Source of the DNA: an uncultured Prevotellaceae bacterium
GTDB taxonomy: Bacteria; Bacteroidota; Bacteroidia; Bacteroidales; Bacteroidaceae
NCBI GenBank assembly: GCA_900318555.1
Contig: ONKX01000024.1
Span: 1-37,935, forward strand
Direction: 5' to 3'
Length of the DNA: 37,935 nt
A program made the position numbers and the translations under genes. Below the pieces are notes generated by a model. It saw nothing but the letters and a program-made list of their open reading frames with translations, was not told the origin of the DNA and ran no database searches. Positions 1 to 8,765 of the stretch are shown here, in pieces (within the stretch, counting starts at the first letter, position 1; each line of letters starts with the position of its first letter).

Positions 1-80
1 GCCTGCTTTGCCACTTTCCCGGTCTCAATTGTGATGGTTCTTCCATCAGGCAATTGAATACTTTTCGTAATTACGTTCAT
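1..80 (-). CDS. pnp: Polyribonucleotide nucleotidyltransferase (PNPase), N-terminal fragment
   Basis: Only the first 26 codons are in the window; the gene runs off the left edge. The visible N-terminus (MNVITKSIQLPDG, then RTITIETGKVAKQA) matches the start of the first RNase PH domain of Bacteroidetes PNPase. PNPase is a 3'-5' phosphorolytic exoribonuclease of RNA decay in the cytoplasm. The ATG at 78-80 lies about 115 nt downstream of a TAnnTTTG box at 203-210, so the mRNA would have an unusually long, structured leader. Recognition rests on a short stretch, but that stretch is characteristic. Confidence 0.8.
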   Translation of the reverse strand, partial: MNVITKSIQLPDGRTITIETGKVAKQ

Positions 81-116
81 CTTGAAATTAAAACATCTAT
101 AAATAAAAAATAGGTA

Positions 117-200
117 CAAAGACAGTGCAAACCGAACGCAGAAAGCCTTGCTTTATGCTGAGGCGCAGCCTGTTTTCGCGGCCGCATTGTCAAATGCGGC
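117..200 (-). promoter_or_regulatory. Structured 5' leader of pnp with two hairpins
   Basis: Right after the predicted transcription start the minus strand has a perfect hairpin: GCCGCATT and AATGCGGC around a 4-nt loop (181-200). A weaker imperfect stem (GCCT...AGGC with an inner GC pair) follows at about 150-170. The rest of the leader is AT-rich up to the ATG. E. coli pnp is autoregulated through a leader stem-loop; whether this leader does the same is inference. Confidence 0.45.
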
Positions 201-202
201 TG

Positions 203-210
203 CAAAGGTA
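203..210 (-). promoter_or_regulatory. pnp promoter -7 box (TACCTTTG)
   Basis: Read on the minus strand this is TACCTTTG followed by CA, the Bacteroidetes sigma-ABfr -7 element. It lies 122 bp before the pnp start codon and after the end of the M16 gene. No clear -33 TTTG element is visible. Confidence 0.65.
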
Positions 211-294
211 CACATTATTAGTATAAAAAACGAATATTCCCTGTTAGAATTATTGTTTTTTAGGATTTAAACGCCACTGAAAGGCTCCTACAGA

Positions 295-1533
295 CTAAAG
301 TATAAGCATTTTCAGGTTGTCCAGAGCAAAGAACTGCTGTGCTACATCCTGAATCTGAGCAGACGTCACAGCATCAATATGAAGGTTCAGTTCTTCGATG
401 TTACGTTCATGACCATAATGCAGGAAATGCTTGGCAAAATCAAGGGCAAACTGCTCACGATTGTCACAGGCTATGGCTAACTGTCCTTTCAGTTGGCGTT
501 TGGCAGACTGCAACTGCCGCTCAGAGAGTGGATGCTGCATCACACGATCCAGTTCACGATGTACCAACCGCAGACAACGCTTCACATCGTGATGGTCACA
601 ACCAAAATAAACGCTCCAACAGCCAGTATCACTATAACTGACCATCGAACTCTCAACAGTATAGACCAAGCCATGACGCTCACGCAACGAGAGATTCAAG
701 CGGGCATTCATACCAGGGCCTCCAAGGATATTGTTCAGCAGGAATAGTGGCATGCGACGAGGGTCGTCGAAACTGAAAGTACGACAGCCCAACATGACAT
801 GAGCCTGATGGTGCTGAGAGAGTTCGGCGTCCTCAGCGGGCTCAGCGGCCAAACCGTTAAAAACGCTGTGCTCGACGGTTTGGCCGTCGAGTGCAGAGCG
901 GGAGGAAGGAACGGCTGCCGTTCTTTCCAGACTTTTCACCAGACGCGCAAAATTCACATCCCCATAAACGAAGAAGATGCCGTTGTCGGGCCGGTAGTAA
1001 CGACGGGTAAACTGCAGGGCATGCTGAGTGGTAAATTGCTGCACCCGCTCTCGCGTTCCTAAAATATTATGCCCTAAAGGATGGCTCTGGAAAATGAGGT
1101 TTTCGAACTCGTCGTAAATCAGTTCAGCAGGGGTGTCGTTATAGCTTTCTATCTCGTCACAGATGACATCAATCTCATGTTCCAGCTCGTGTTGAGGGTA
1201 TTCACTGCAAAAAACGATATCGCAAAGCAAGTCGACAGCTCGCATGAAATGTTCACGCTGGATGGCTGCATAGAAAACGGTATCTTCCTTGTTGGTAAAG
1301 GCATTCAAATCACCTCCCACACTCTCAAGGCAATTGAGAATCTGGAGTGCCGAACGGTGGTTGGTTCCCTTGAACGTCGTATGCTCACAGAAGTGAGCTA
1401 ATCCTTCCTCGCCCTGTAATTCGTGACGAGCACCGGCATTGATGCCGATGCCGCAATAAACAACTGGCGAAGCCGATGGCAGATGAATGACACGAAGGCC
1501 ATCGCTGAGAGTTGTAGTGTTATATTTAGCCAT
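295..1533 (-). CDS. M16-family zinc metallopeptidase (insulinase/processing-peptidase type)
   Basis: A 412-residue single-chain M16B-type peptidase. The zinc motif HxxEH is H47-F-C-E50-H51, and the third ligand is most likely E127 in CDEIES, at the usual spacing of about 75 residues. The N-terminal M16 half is followed by a C-terminal inactive-type half (about 190-400). No signal peptide, so probably cytoplasmic. I start at MAKYNTTTL rather than an in-frame ATG 10 codons upstream, because a -7 box at 1543-1550 overlaps that extension and a transcript would begin only a few bases before ATG 1531-1533. It is divergent from the PfkB gene. The substrate cannot be told from sequence. Confidence 0.85.
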   Translation of the reverse strand: MAKYNTTTLSDGLRVIHLPSASPVVYCGIGINAGARHELQGEEGLAHFCEHTTFKGTNHRSALQILNCLESVGGDLNAFTNKEDTVFYAAIQREHFMRAVDLLCDIVFCSEYPQHELEHEIDVICDEIESYNDTPAELIYDEFENLIFQSHPLGHNILGTRERVQQFTTQHALQFTRRYYRPDNGIFFVYGDVNFARLVKSLERTAAVPSSRSALDGQTVEHSVFNGLAAEPAEDAELSQHHQAHVMLGCRTFSFDDPRRMPLFLLNNILGGPGMNARLNLSLRERHGLVYTVESSMVSYSDTGCWSVYFGCDHHDVKRCLRLVHRELDRVMQHPLSERQLQSAKRQLKGQLAIACDNREQFALDFAKHFLHYGHERNIEELNLHIDAVTSAQIQDVAQQFFALDNLKMLIL

Positions 1534-1542
1534 AATCGACTG

Positions 1543-1550
1543 CAAAGGTA
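1543..1550 (-). promoter_or_regulatory. -7 box (TACCTTTG) of the M16 peptidase gene
   Basis: TACCTTTGCA on the minus strand ends 9 nt before the chosen ATG. With the start point a few bases after the box, the 5' leader would be only about 5-7 nt, a near-leaderless transcript. Confidence 0.65.
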
Positions 1551-1558
1551 CAAAAAAA

Positions 1559-1572
1559 TTCATAGTTCATAG
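1559..1572. repeat. Heptanucleotide tandem repeat, unit TTCATAG x2
   Basis: Two exact adjacent copies of TTCATAG sit between the divergent promoters of the M16 and PfkB genes. Two copies alone would be weak, but longer heptad arrays occur at many other sites in this window. Confidence 0.5.
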
Positions 1573-1594
1573 GTCTTTTTTCAACTAAAAATCG

Positions 1595-1602
1595 TATCTT
1601 TG
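1595..1602 (+). promoter_or_regulatory. -7 box (TATCTTTG) of the PfkB kinase gene
   Basis: TATCTTTG followed by CAGG lies 19 bp upstream of the ATG at 1622, so the leader would be about 15 nt. It fits the TAnnTTTG consensus. Confidence 0.65.
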
Positions 1603-1621
1603 CAGGCAAAACAACAAAACT

Positions 1622-2566
1622 ATGCGAAAAATTATTGGAATCGGCGAGACCGTACTCGACATCATCTTCCGCAACGAACAACCCATTCAGGCTGTTCCCG
1701 GAGGTTCTACATTCAATGCTATCATATCGCTTAGCAGGGCTGGTGCAAAAACCAGCTTCATCAGCGAAACGGGCAACGACCGCATAGGACGGATGATAGT
1801 CAAGTTCCTGAATGATAATGGTTGCGAAGCCAGTTGCGTCAATATGTATCCAGACTCGAAATCTCCCCTGTCGCTGGCGTTCCTGAACGAACAGAACGAT
1901 GCAGAATACATCTTCTATAAAGACCATCCTCACGACCGTCTGGACTTTTCCTATCCCGACGTACAACCAGACGACATTGTATTGTTTGGCTCATACTACG
2001 TACTGAATCCTGTCATCCGACCTCAGGTAAAGGGTTTTCTCGATTATGCCCACGAACGGGGAGCCATTCTCTACTACGACGTCAATTTCCGTGCTTCTCA
2101 CCAACACGAAGTGATGAAACTGACACCTAACCTGTTAGAGAACTTCGAATTGGCAGATATCGTGAGAGGGTCTTCGGAAGACTTTGAAATTCTCTTCAAG
2201 AAGAGTGACGCTGAACAGGTATATCGCTCGCAGATTATGTTCTACACCAAGAAGTTCATCTGCACCCATGCAGCAGAGCCCATCCAGCTGTTTGCCGATA
2301 ACGGACTGAGGAAACAATACCCCGTGGCTGAGACAGAAACAGTAAGTACCATTGGTGCTGGCGACAACTTCAACGCAGGATTCCTTTTTGGACTTCTGGT
2401 GAACAACATCACGCGTACTGACCTCGAAATGGGCCTGACCGAAGAACAATGGGACAAGGTTGTCGAGATGGGACAGAAGTTCTCTGCAGAAGTATGCCGC
2501 AGCCTTTACAACTACGTCTCGCCCGAGTTCGGAGCAGAACGAAAGAAAGAACTCACGGAAGAATAG
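1622..2566 (+). CDS. PfkB-family carbohydrate kinase (fructokinase-like)
   Basis: A 314-residue ribokinase-fold sugar kinase that would phosphorylate a monosaccharide with ATP in the cytoplasm. It opens with a GIGETVLDI strand, carries the sugar-binding GGSTFNA motif near residue 27 and the C-terminal PfkB signature TIGAGDNFNAGF near residue 243, with the catalytic Asp in GAGD. Length is normal for the family. The long C-terminal helix (MGQKFSAEVCRSL) is often seen in Bacteroidetes fructokinase-like proteins. It appears monocistronic, with its own promoter and a hairpin terminator overlapping its last codons. The exact sugar (fructose, ribose or another) is not determinable. Confidence 0.85.
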   Translation: MRKIIGIGETVLDIIFRNEQPIQAVPGGSTFNAIISLSRAGAKTSFISETGNDRIGRMIVKFLNDNGCEASCVNMYPDSKSPLSLAFLNEQNDAEYIFYKDHPHDRLDFSYPDVQPDDIVLFGSYYVLNPVIRPQVKGFLDYAHERGAILYYDVNFRASHQHEVMKLTPNLLENFELADIVRGSSEDFEILFKKSDAEQVYRSQIMFYTKKFICTHAAEPIQLFADNGLRKQYPVAETETVSTIGAGDNFNAGFLFGLLVNNITRTDLEMGLTEEQWDKVVEMGQKFSAEVCRSLYNYVSPEFGAERKKELTEE

Positions 2567-2588
2567 CTAGCCCTCCATGAGTTCTTTT
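2547..2588 (+). terminator. Rho-independent terminator after the PfkB gene
   Basis: AAGAACTCA pairs with TGAGTTCTT, extended inward by GGA/TCC across one mismatch, followed by TTTT. The left arm lies inside the end of the kinase gene. It separates two convergent genes and may act in both directions. Confidence 0.6.
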
Positions 2589-2606
2589 ATAATACGCAGT
2601 ATTTTC

Positions 2607-5066
2607 TTATCTCACCACCTTACGGGCTTCACCGTTGCCATAAACGACGATGTTGACGCCTGACGAAAGTGATTGCTGGCGTTCGCCACGGAGGTTGTAG
2701 ATGGCCTTCACGTCATCGTTGCATTCAGCCTTTTTCTCGCTGATACCTGAACCAATACTGAAAATGGCCTCAATACTCATCGACTTGCAACTTGCGGGCG
2801 TGAACACGAGTTCGTCGCCGTCATAATTCTCGGTCTTTTTACTGCCTGATGCAGGTGTCGTGGTGACTTTCCAACCTGCTATGGTCTTACCCTCGGGAGC
2901 CGTAGCAGTAATAGTCAGCTGACGGTTGGGGAAGAGTTTACCGTCGAAGACGCCTTCTGAGAGTTTGATGCCATTGACTGTAACATCCTCAGGCACATCG
3001 GCAACACCCTTGTTGATGGTCACAGGGAAGGCTGTGCCGAGGTTCCATTTTTTGCCAATGTGGTTATAGAAATTATTGGGGCGACCTTCTGCCCATTGCT
3101 TAGCGGCATTGAACTTGTTCTCAATTTCGCTGCGATTGTCAACGGGCCACCACCAGCCGGGATTGTATTTGTCGCGATGAGCCACAAATTCCTCCATGGA
3201 CTCAGCTTTGATGAGGTCAATGGTCTCGCCTGTTCCTTTGCCGTTCATGAAGTCACCCATGTAAACGCAGCATTTGTCGATGAACAAATCCAGAATGTCC
3301 TTGTCTTCCAGCATGTTCTTGATAAGACGGGTTGCGGGCTCTGTGAATGCCCAGTTGTCATTGGGATAATTGGCAGGATTATAGAGCAGATCGATGGTGT
3401 TGTAGTTGTTCTGACGACCGTAGAGTCCGAGTCCGAAGTCGGTATCCTTGACGATGAAACGCCAGATTTTAGGCAGGCCCGACTCTGTGTCATCGTCGTT
3501 GGGGCGCCAGAAAACGATGTTGTTGCCTGGGAAGTCGATATTGCCGTAGAAGAGGTTCATGATCATGATATTCAGATATTCGCTGACATCCATCCACTGC
3601 TCGTATTCAGCCTTGGTATGGCCCTTCTCGCTATAGAAGGCCTTGAAGGCGTTATAGAAGGTGGCGTCTTCGCTACCTTTAAATTCCTCGATAAACTGGT
3701 CAACGCCACCTACTTGCTCGTGAGAGATTTCCACCATGTCGATGTCCTCCAGATCGTTGTAGTTGCTGTAGATGTTGTCCTCGTTCGAACGCTCACGGAT
3801 GTTCAGCATACCCATGTATTCACCGTTGATGTAGAGAACGGCTGAATGGCCTGCCTGCCAGTCGAGATCAACGTGGCCTGCCATCGTACGCTGGATAATG
3901 AGATCGCGGAAATATAGGTCGCCGAAGTCGTTACCACCGTCGCGTAGGGAGAACGACTTAAACTCTGTAATACCAGGCCTCTGGTCGGGGAAGAATTCAT
4001 AAGAATAACGCTTGTAGTCAGGATCGAAGCGCTTGTTGGCATAGAACACCATCGACTTTAGTGCGTTCGAACGCGATTGTCCTCCCTGTATGCGCGTTTC
4101 ACCCAGCTGGTTGAAAGCACTGTTGTCACTTCCTACAGGGAAGAACTCTATCGTCACAGGACGACGCCAGTCGTGGGTCTTCTTGTCTTCCTTACTGTTA
4201 TTATTGGCAAAAAGACCGATTTCCTTGTCGTTCAGATATTTGTCGTTGGTCTGAACAGAAAATATGGGGAGGGTGATTTCCCTTGGGTGGAAGATGTACG
4301 ACTGTGCCGAACTCATAGGTGACAGCCAGCCGTCGCAGAACAGTTTGGCACGAATCACCTTTGTCTTGCCGATATTGATGGGGTTCGTATATTTCGTGCT
4401 CTTACTGGTTGGTTCACTGCCGTCTGTCGTATAGCGGATAACGGTACCCTCAGGAGCACCATCTGGCAGGCCCAGTTCCAATTGGAAAGCAGCTTCGCCA
4501 GAGGTCACAAAACCTTCCTTGCCGAATACGGGAGCACCCAAGATATGCTTGGCGTCGCATATCTCACCAGTATTGGCCTTACCAGGAGTCGGTGTAACCT
4601 GATAGCCCCATTTGTCGGCACCATCAGTCTCGCGACCGAAAGCCACATCGGGAGCAGGCATCTTTTTCATGTCTGCAGGGAGACTATCAACAGGTTCGGC
4701 ATCTTTACCCTTGAAAAGATAAACCGTACAACCCTTGCCTGACTCCAGGCGGAAATCTGCATGGAGACGATTGTCCTCCTTGCCCTCCTTGTCACAATAG
4801 ATAATCACGTAACCACCAGCAGGCACTTGCTGATCAGGCAACTGCCAAGCCTTCTTCACCTTGTTTTTGTTGCTGATTTTGTAATCCTTCAGGTTAATGG
4901 CTGCATCTGTTGGGTTATACAACTCCACCCACGAATCAGGAAATTCCTTGATGTCATCCATGATACACTCGACATTCGACTGCATCAACTCATTAATCTT
5001 TAACGTTTGTGCTGTGGAACTGACGCTCAGTCCCACGAGCGAAAGAAAAATCAAATACTTTTTCAT
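2607..5066 (-). CDS. Secreted CotH-kinase-domain protein with lamin-tail and chitobiase-like domains
   Basis: An 819-residue exported protein with an N-terminal signal peptide (MKKYLIFLSLVGLSVSSTAQ). A lamin-tail domain follows (about 22-165: INELMQSN, DSWVELYNPTD, GYVIIYCD), then a chitobiase/hexosaminidase C-terminal-type Ig domain (about 188-262: IRYTTDGSEPT), then a CotH kinase domain (about 270-640: GETRIQGGQSR, KSFSLRDGGND, LYINGEYMGMLNIRER, FIVKDTDFG). The end has a beta-rich segment and a tail (YNLRGER...GVNIVV) like Bacteroidetes surface-sorting tails. CotH proteins are atypical protein kinases, but in Bacteroidetes the substrate is unknown. It has its own promoter at 5112-5119. Confidence 0.8.
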   Translation of the reverse strand: MKKYLIFLSLVGLSVSSTAQTLKINELMQSNVECIMDDIKEFPDSWVELYNPTDAAINLKDYKISNKNKVKKAWQLPDQQVPAGGYVIIYCDKEGKEDNRLHADFRLESGKGCTVYLFKGKDAEPVDSLPADMKKMPAPDVAFGRETDGADKWGYQVTPTPGKANTGEICDAKHILGAPVFGKEGFVTSGEAAFQLELGLPDGAPEGTVIRYTTDGSEPTSKSTKYTNPINIGKTKVIRAKLFCDGWLSPMSSAQSYIFHPREITLPIFSVQTNDKYLNDKEIGLFANNNSKEDKKTHDWRRPVTIEFFPVGSDNSAFNQLGETRIQGGQSRSNALKSMVFYANKRFDPDYKRYSYEFFPDQRPGITEFKSFSLRDGGNDFGDLYFRDLIIQRTMAGHVDLDWQAGHSAVLYINGEYMGMLNIRERSNEDNIYSNYNDLEDIDMVEISHEQVGGVDQFIEEFKGSEDATFYNAFKAFYSEKGHTKAEYEQWMDVSEYLNIMIMNLFYGNIDFPGNNIVFWRPNDDDTESGLPKIWRFIVKDTDFGLGLYGRQNNYNTIDLLYNPANYPNDNWAFTEPATRLIKNMLEDKDILDLFIDKCCVYMGDFMNGKGTGETIDLIKAESMEEFVAHRDKYNPGWWWPVDNRSEIENKFNAAKQWAEGRPNNFYNHIGKKWNLGTAFPVTINKGVADVPEDVTVNGIKLSEGVFDGKLFPNRQLTITATAPEGKTIAGWKVTTTPASGSKKTENYDGDELVFTPASCKSMSIEAIFSIGSGISEKKAECNDDVKAIYNLRGERQQSLSSGVNIVVYGNGEARKVVR

Positions 5067-5111
5067 TGTCGTTTATAGTCGTTTTTAATATCTCTTTTGC
5101 AAAAAGTGATG

Positions 5112-5119
5112 CAAAGATA
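5112..5119 (-). promoter_or_regulatory. -7 box (TATCTTTG) of the CotH gene
   Basis: TATCTTTGCA on the minus strand lies 46 bp before the CotH start codon, giving a leader of about 40 nt. Confidence 0.6.
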
Positions 5120-5195
5120 CGAATAAGCAATCGGAATGCCAAACATATTTGAGCATTTTCGATTGAAAAAACTCCTAGCGTAACATCCGAATAAT

Positions 5196-5215
5196 AATCT
5201 GTTACAATCTGTTAC
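5196..5215. repeat. 10-bp direct repeat AATCTGTTAC x2
   Basis: Two exact copies of AATCTGTTAC overlap the stop codon of the S41 protease gene and run into its 3' flank. No hairpin is apparent. The rest of the 145-bp gap 5067-5211 holds only the CotH promoter. Confidence 0.5.
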
Positions 5216-6783
5216 AATAGCTGCAGGGCGCGTTGGAGAATGTCGTTGGTTTCGCCCATGATAGTAAAGTATTCGTTCATCTCCCAGAGGTCGCGGGCAA
5301 TGAGTGCTTTCAGTTGGAGGCGCAGATAAGGTAAGGTGCGCTGGAGTTCCTCGTCATCCTTGGGCTTGATATTCTGCTTCTCAGCCTCAGCCATGATGCC
5401 GTCAATGACACTCTGTGGCACTTCAAAGCGCTGACGATAGTCCTCAAAGGTCTTGTAGTCCCGATGCAACTGTTTGCGGTTTTGGTCAACATAGCGCAGA
5501 TTGGCATTGATGACGAGCGATTTAGCCGCCAGTTCCCGATGGAATCGTGTATATTTGGTGGTATCAAGGGGTACGAACTCGTCTGGCATGATGCCTCCGC
5601 CACCATAGACGAGACGATGCTCTTTCAGCGTATAATACTTTAGCGAGTCAGCAAAATGAACGCTGTCGGCACTCATCAACTCACCGCTCTTCAGACGGTG
5701 TAGCATATCCTCAGCATAATCCTTCTGTTTGCCCTTCTCGTAAGGTTTCTGGATACAGCGACCAGAAGGTGTGTAGTAATGAGCTATGGTCAGGCGAATC
5801 ATGGAACCATCTGGCAGGTCGATAGGTCGCTGAACGAGGCCCTTACCAAAGGTGCGACGTCCGACGACAATGCCTCGGTCGTGGTCCTGAATGGCTCCAG
5901 AGACAATCTCAGCAGCCGATGCCGTATAGCTATCGACCAGGACAATGACCTTGCCTTTGGTGAACAGTCCCCCACCCTTGGCCTTGTATTCAGTCCGCTG
6001 AGTCTGGCGTCCGTTGGTATATACAATAAGATCACCAGCCTGCAGGAACTCCTCCGCAATCTTCACAGCTGTTTGGAGATAGCCTCCGCCATTCTCCTGC
6101 AAATCGAGAATAAGCGACTCCATACCCTCATTCGTTAATTTCTTCATACTCTCGACGAACTCGTCGTGCGTTGCAGCACCAAAACTGCCAATACGGATAT
6201 AGCCCACCTTGGGGCGAACCATATAAGCGGCATCAATGGTGTGAACGGGAATCTTGTCGCGAACGACGTTAAACGTCAGCGTATCCTTTATGCCTCGACG
6301 GACAATGGCCAGCACGACTTTAGTCCCCTTTGGGCCACGCAGACGTTTCATAATCTCTTCCTTGGGCATTTTTACACCTGCGATAATGGTGTCGTTGACT
6401 TTAACAATACGGTCGCCAGCAATGATGCCCACCTTTTCGGAAGGGCCGTTGGTGACAGGCTGGATGACAAGCAGCGTATCCTCAGCCATATTAAACTGCA
6501 CACCTATACCCTCGAAATTGCCCTGCAGGGGTTCATTGGCCGCTTTTACCTCCTTTGCTGTCAGGTAACTGGAGTGAGGGTCGAGTTTCTCTAACATCCC
6601 ACGAATGCCGTCCTCAACGAGCTTATCCTCGTTGACAGAGTCGACATAAAGATTGGTGACTGCCATCTCGGCAATCTGGAGTTTTCGCAAGGGTGAATCC
6701 TCGCCCATGTTAATCCGAAACTGGGCAACAGCGCCTATTGAGAGCAGCGACAAAATCGCTGCACACAGCATTTTCTTATTCAT
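5212..6783 (-). CDS. S41-family C-terminal processing peptidase (Tsp/CtpA type)
   Basis: A 523-residue periplasmic serine protease with a signal peptide ([20 protein letters not shown]). The N-terminal helical segment is followed by a PDZ domain (about 88-172: [20 protein letters not shown]) and the S41 catalytic domain. The nucleophile is S289 in SYTASAAE and the general-base Lys is K314 in RTFGKGLVQ, the standard dyad. I start at ATG 6781-6783; the longer upstream reading frame overlaps parE and has no signal peptide. The start overlaps the parE stop by 8 nt, suggesting translational coupling. The C-terminal 150 residues after the catalytic core are helical. Confidence 0.92.
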   Translation of the reverse strand: MNKKMLCAAILSLLSIGAVAQFRINMGEDSPLRKLQIAEMAVTNLYVDSVNEDKLVEDGIRGMLEKLDPHSSYLTAKEVKAANEPLQGNFEGIGVQFNMAEDTLLVIQPVTNGPSEKVGIIAGDRIVKVNDTIIAGVKMPKEEIMKRLRGPKGTKVVLAIVRRGIKDTLTFNVVRDKIPVHTIDAAYMVRPKVGYIRIGSFGAATHDEFVESMKKLTNEGMESLILDLQENGGGYLQTAVKIAEEFLQAGDLIVYTNGRQTQRTEYKAKGGGLFTKGKVIVLVDSYTASAAEIVSGAIQDHDRGIVVGRRTFGKGLVQRPIDLPDGSMIRLTIAHYYTPSGRCIQKPYEKGKQKDYAEDMLHRLKSGELMSADSVHFADSLKYYTLKEHRLVYGGGGIMPDEFVPLDTTKYTRFHRELAAKSLVINANLRYVDQNRKQLHRDYKTFEDYRQRFEVPQSVIDGIMAEAEKQNIKPKDDEELQRTLPYLRLQLKALIARDLWEMNEYFTIMGETNDILQRALQLL

Positions 6784-8743
6784 AGTCGTAATCTTCGGGC
6801 TTGTCTTCCTCAATGACGAGGTTGTCAATGATGAAGTTTTGGCGCTCCATCGTATTCTTGCCCATGTAATATTCCAATAGTTTCTGTACTTGGTCGTTCT
6901 TGTGAAGGGTAACCTGTTCGAGACGGATGTCAGGACCGATGAAACCGGCAAATTCTTCAGGTGATATCTCACCCAAACCTTTGAATCGGGTGATTTCAGG
7001 ATCTGGGCCTAACTCCTGAATAGCTTTCTGACGCTCCTCTTCGCTATAGCAGTAACGGGTGAGGAAATCGCTTTTGGCTGTTGGCTGTTGGCTGTTGGCC
7101 TTTTTAGCATCTTCGACTTCCAGAATCTTCTTATTCTTAATCTTCGTACGCTTGTTGCGAACACGGAACAAAGGCGTCTGGAGCACATAGACGTGACCCT
7201 TCTTAACAAGTTCAGGGAAGAACTGCAGAAAGAAAGTAATGATAAGCAGACGGATGTGCATACCGTCAACATCAGCATCAGTTGCCACTATCACCTTATT
7301 ATAACGCAGGGTATCAAGACCCTCCTCAATATCGAGAGCAGCCTGAAGCAGATTGAACTCCTCGTTCTCGTAAACCACCTTCTTGGTCAGACCAAACGAG
7401 TTGAGTGGTTTTCCACGAAGCGAGAATACCGCCTGCGTGTTGACATCACGGCTCTTGGTGATGCTTCCGCTGGCAGAGTCACCCTCTGTAATAAAGATAC
7501 ACGATTCCTCCTTGCGCTCGTTTTTGACGTCGGAGAAGTGGATGCGACAGTCGCGCAACTTACGATTATGCAGGTTAGCCTTCTTGGCACGCTCACGCGC
7601 CAGTTTGGTGACACCAGCCATTGCCTTACGTTCGCGCTCACTTTCTTTCACCTTATTCTCAATGACCTCAGCGACGTCTTGATGGATGTGCAGGTAGTTA
7701 TCAACTTGTTGTTTGATGAAGTCACCTACATATTTATTAATGCTATCCCCGTCAGGAGCCATCTGCGTAGAGCCCAGCTTAATCTTTGTCTGGCTCTCGA
7801 AGACGGGTTCCTCGACGTTAATGGCGATAGCAGCTACCATACCTGTACGTATGTCGCCATACTCGTATTTGCCAAAGAACTCCTTGATGGTCTTGGCGAT
7901 ATGTTCCTTGAAAGCACTCTGATGCGTACCGCCCTGCGTGGTATGCTGTCCATTGACGAACGAATAGTACTCCTCGCCATACTGATTAGCATGGGTAAAG
8001 GCTATTTCAATATCCTCACCCTTTAGGTGAATGATGGGATAGAGTGGGTCGTTGGTCATACGGTCCTTTAACAGGTCCTCCAATCCGTGACGACTGAGAA
8101 TGCGCCGTCCGTTATACATGATGGCGAGACCTGTGTTCAGGTAAGTATAGTTGCGGAGCATGTTTTCTACGATATCATCGTGGAAACTGTACTCCTTGAA
8201 CAGCGTATTGTCCGGCTCGAAATATATGTAGGTACCTGTTTCGTCCTGCGTATCTTCTGTGACGTCCGTCTGCAGGATGCCTCGCTCGAAAGTCGCCTTA
8301 CGCACCTTTCCGTCACGATAGCTGGCAACCTCAAAATGCGTACTCAGCGCATTCACCGCCTTTACACCCACACCATTCAGACCTACGGACTTCTTGAAAG
8401 CCTTCGAGTCGTACTTACCACCAGTGTTCAGCACACTGACAGCCTCGATGAGCTTGCCCTGAGGGATGCCTCGTCCGTAGTCGCGAACGGAGACACGCAG
8501 GTTTTCGTCGATAGTGATTTCAAGGCGGTCGCCTGCCTTCATCTTAAACTCGTCGATGGAGTTATCGATGACTTCTTTCAACAACACATAGATACCATCT
8601 TCGGGCAGTGAACCGTCGCCCAGACGTCCGATATACATTCCTGGACGAGTGCGGACGTGCTCCATATCCGACAAGTGCCGGATGTTGTCGTCATCATATT
8701 TGACGACCTCTTCTTGGGGGATTATGTTATTCTCTTCAGACAT
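6776..8743 (-). CDS. parE: DNA topoisomerase IV subunit B (ParE/GyrB family)
   Basis: A 655-residue type IIA topoisomerase ATPase subunit that would work with ParC to decatenate chromosomes. GHKL ATPase motifs are EVIDNSIDE (about 57-65) and DYGRGIP (about 88-94). The Toprim domain shows EGDSASGS and [10 protein letters not shown]. The C-terminus is the short ParE type. The start MSEENNII at 8741-8743 precedes the conserved RTRPGMYIG; upstream in-frame sequence overlaps the preceding gene. Residues about 548-557 (NSQQPTA region) are encoded by a heptad array inside the Toprim/C-terminal region and look like an insertion. Middle gene of a minus-strand operon, 22 nt after the GNAT-like gene. 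No parC is in the window. Confidence 0.92.
   Translation of the reverse strand: MSEENNIIPQEEVVKYDDDNIRHLSDMEHVRTRPGMYIGRLGDGSLPEDGIYVLLKEVIDNSIDEFKMKAGDRLEITIDENLRVSVRDYGRGIPQGKLIEAVSVLNTGGKYDSKAFKKSVGLNGVGVKAVNALSTHFEVASYRDGKVRKATFERGILQTDVTEDTQDETGTYIYFEPDNTLFKEYSFHDDIVENMLRNYTYLNTGLAIMYNGRRILSRHGLEDLLKDRMTNDPLYPIIHLKGEDIEIAFTHANQYGEEYYSFVNGQHTTQGGTHQSAFKEHIAKTIKEFFGKYEYGDIRTGMVAAIAINVEEPVFESQTKIKLGSTQMAPDGDSINKYVGDFIKQQVDNYLHIHQDVAEVIENKVKESERERKAMAGVTKLARERAKKANLHNRKLRDCRIHFSDVKNERKEESCIFITEGDSASGSITKSRDVNTQAVFSLRGKPLNSFGLTKKVVYENEEFNLLQAALDIEEGLDTLRYNKVIVATDADVDGMHIRLLIITFFLQFFPELVKKGHVYVLQTPLFRVRNKRTKIKNKKILEVEDAKKANSQQPTAKSDFLTRYCYSEEERQKAIQELGPDPEITRFKGLGEISPEEFAGFIGPDIRLEQVTLHKNDQVQKLLEYYMGKNTMERQNFIIDNLVIEEDKPEDYDYE
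7074..7100. repeat. Intragenic heptad array, unit TTGGCTG x3.9, in parE
   Basis: Three exact TTGGCTG copies plus a 6-base partial one. On the coding strand the units read AGCCAAC/CAGCCAA and encode ANSQQPTAK. 27 bp is nine codons, so the frame is intact. Confidence 0.85.
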
Positions 8744-8765
8744 ATTATAGATGAGGTTTTTCCGA

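Noticed and set aside
3060-3845. 261-codon plus-strand open frame opposite the CotH gene
   Set aside because: Low-complexity Val/His-rich translation without domain motifs, wholly antisense to a well-supported gene; a shadow frame.
6784-6972. N-terminal extension of the S41 protease
   Set aside because: Lies inside parE in another frame, lacks a signal peptide, and the internal Met begins a typical one.
7088-8026. 312-codon plus-strand open frame opposite parE
   Set aside because: Antisense to conserved Toprim and ATPase codons, no recognisable motif, and it starts inside a heptad array.
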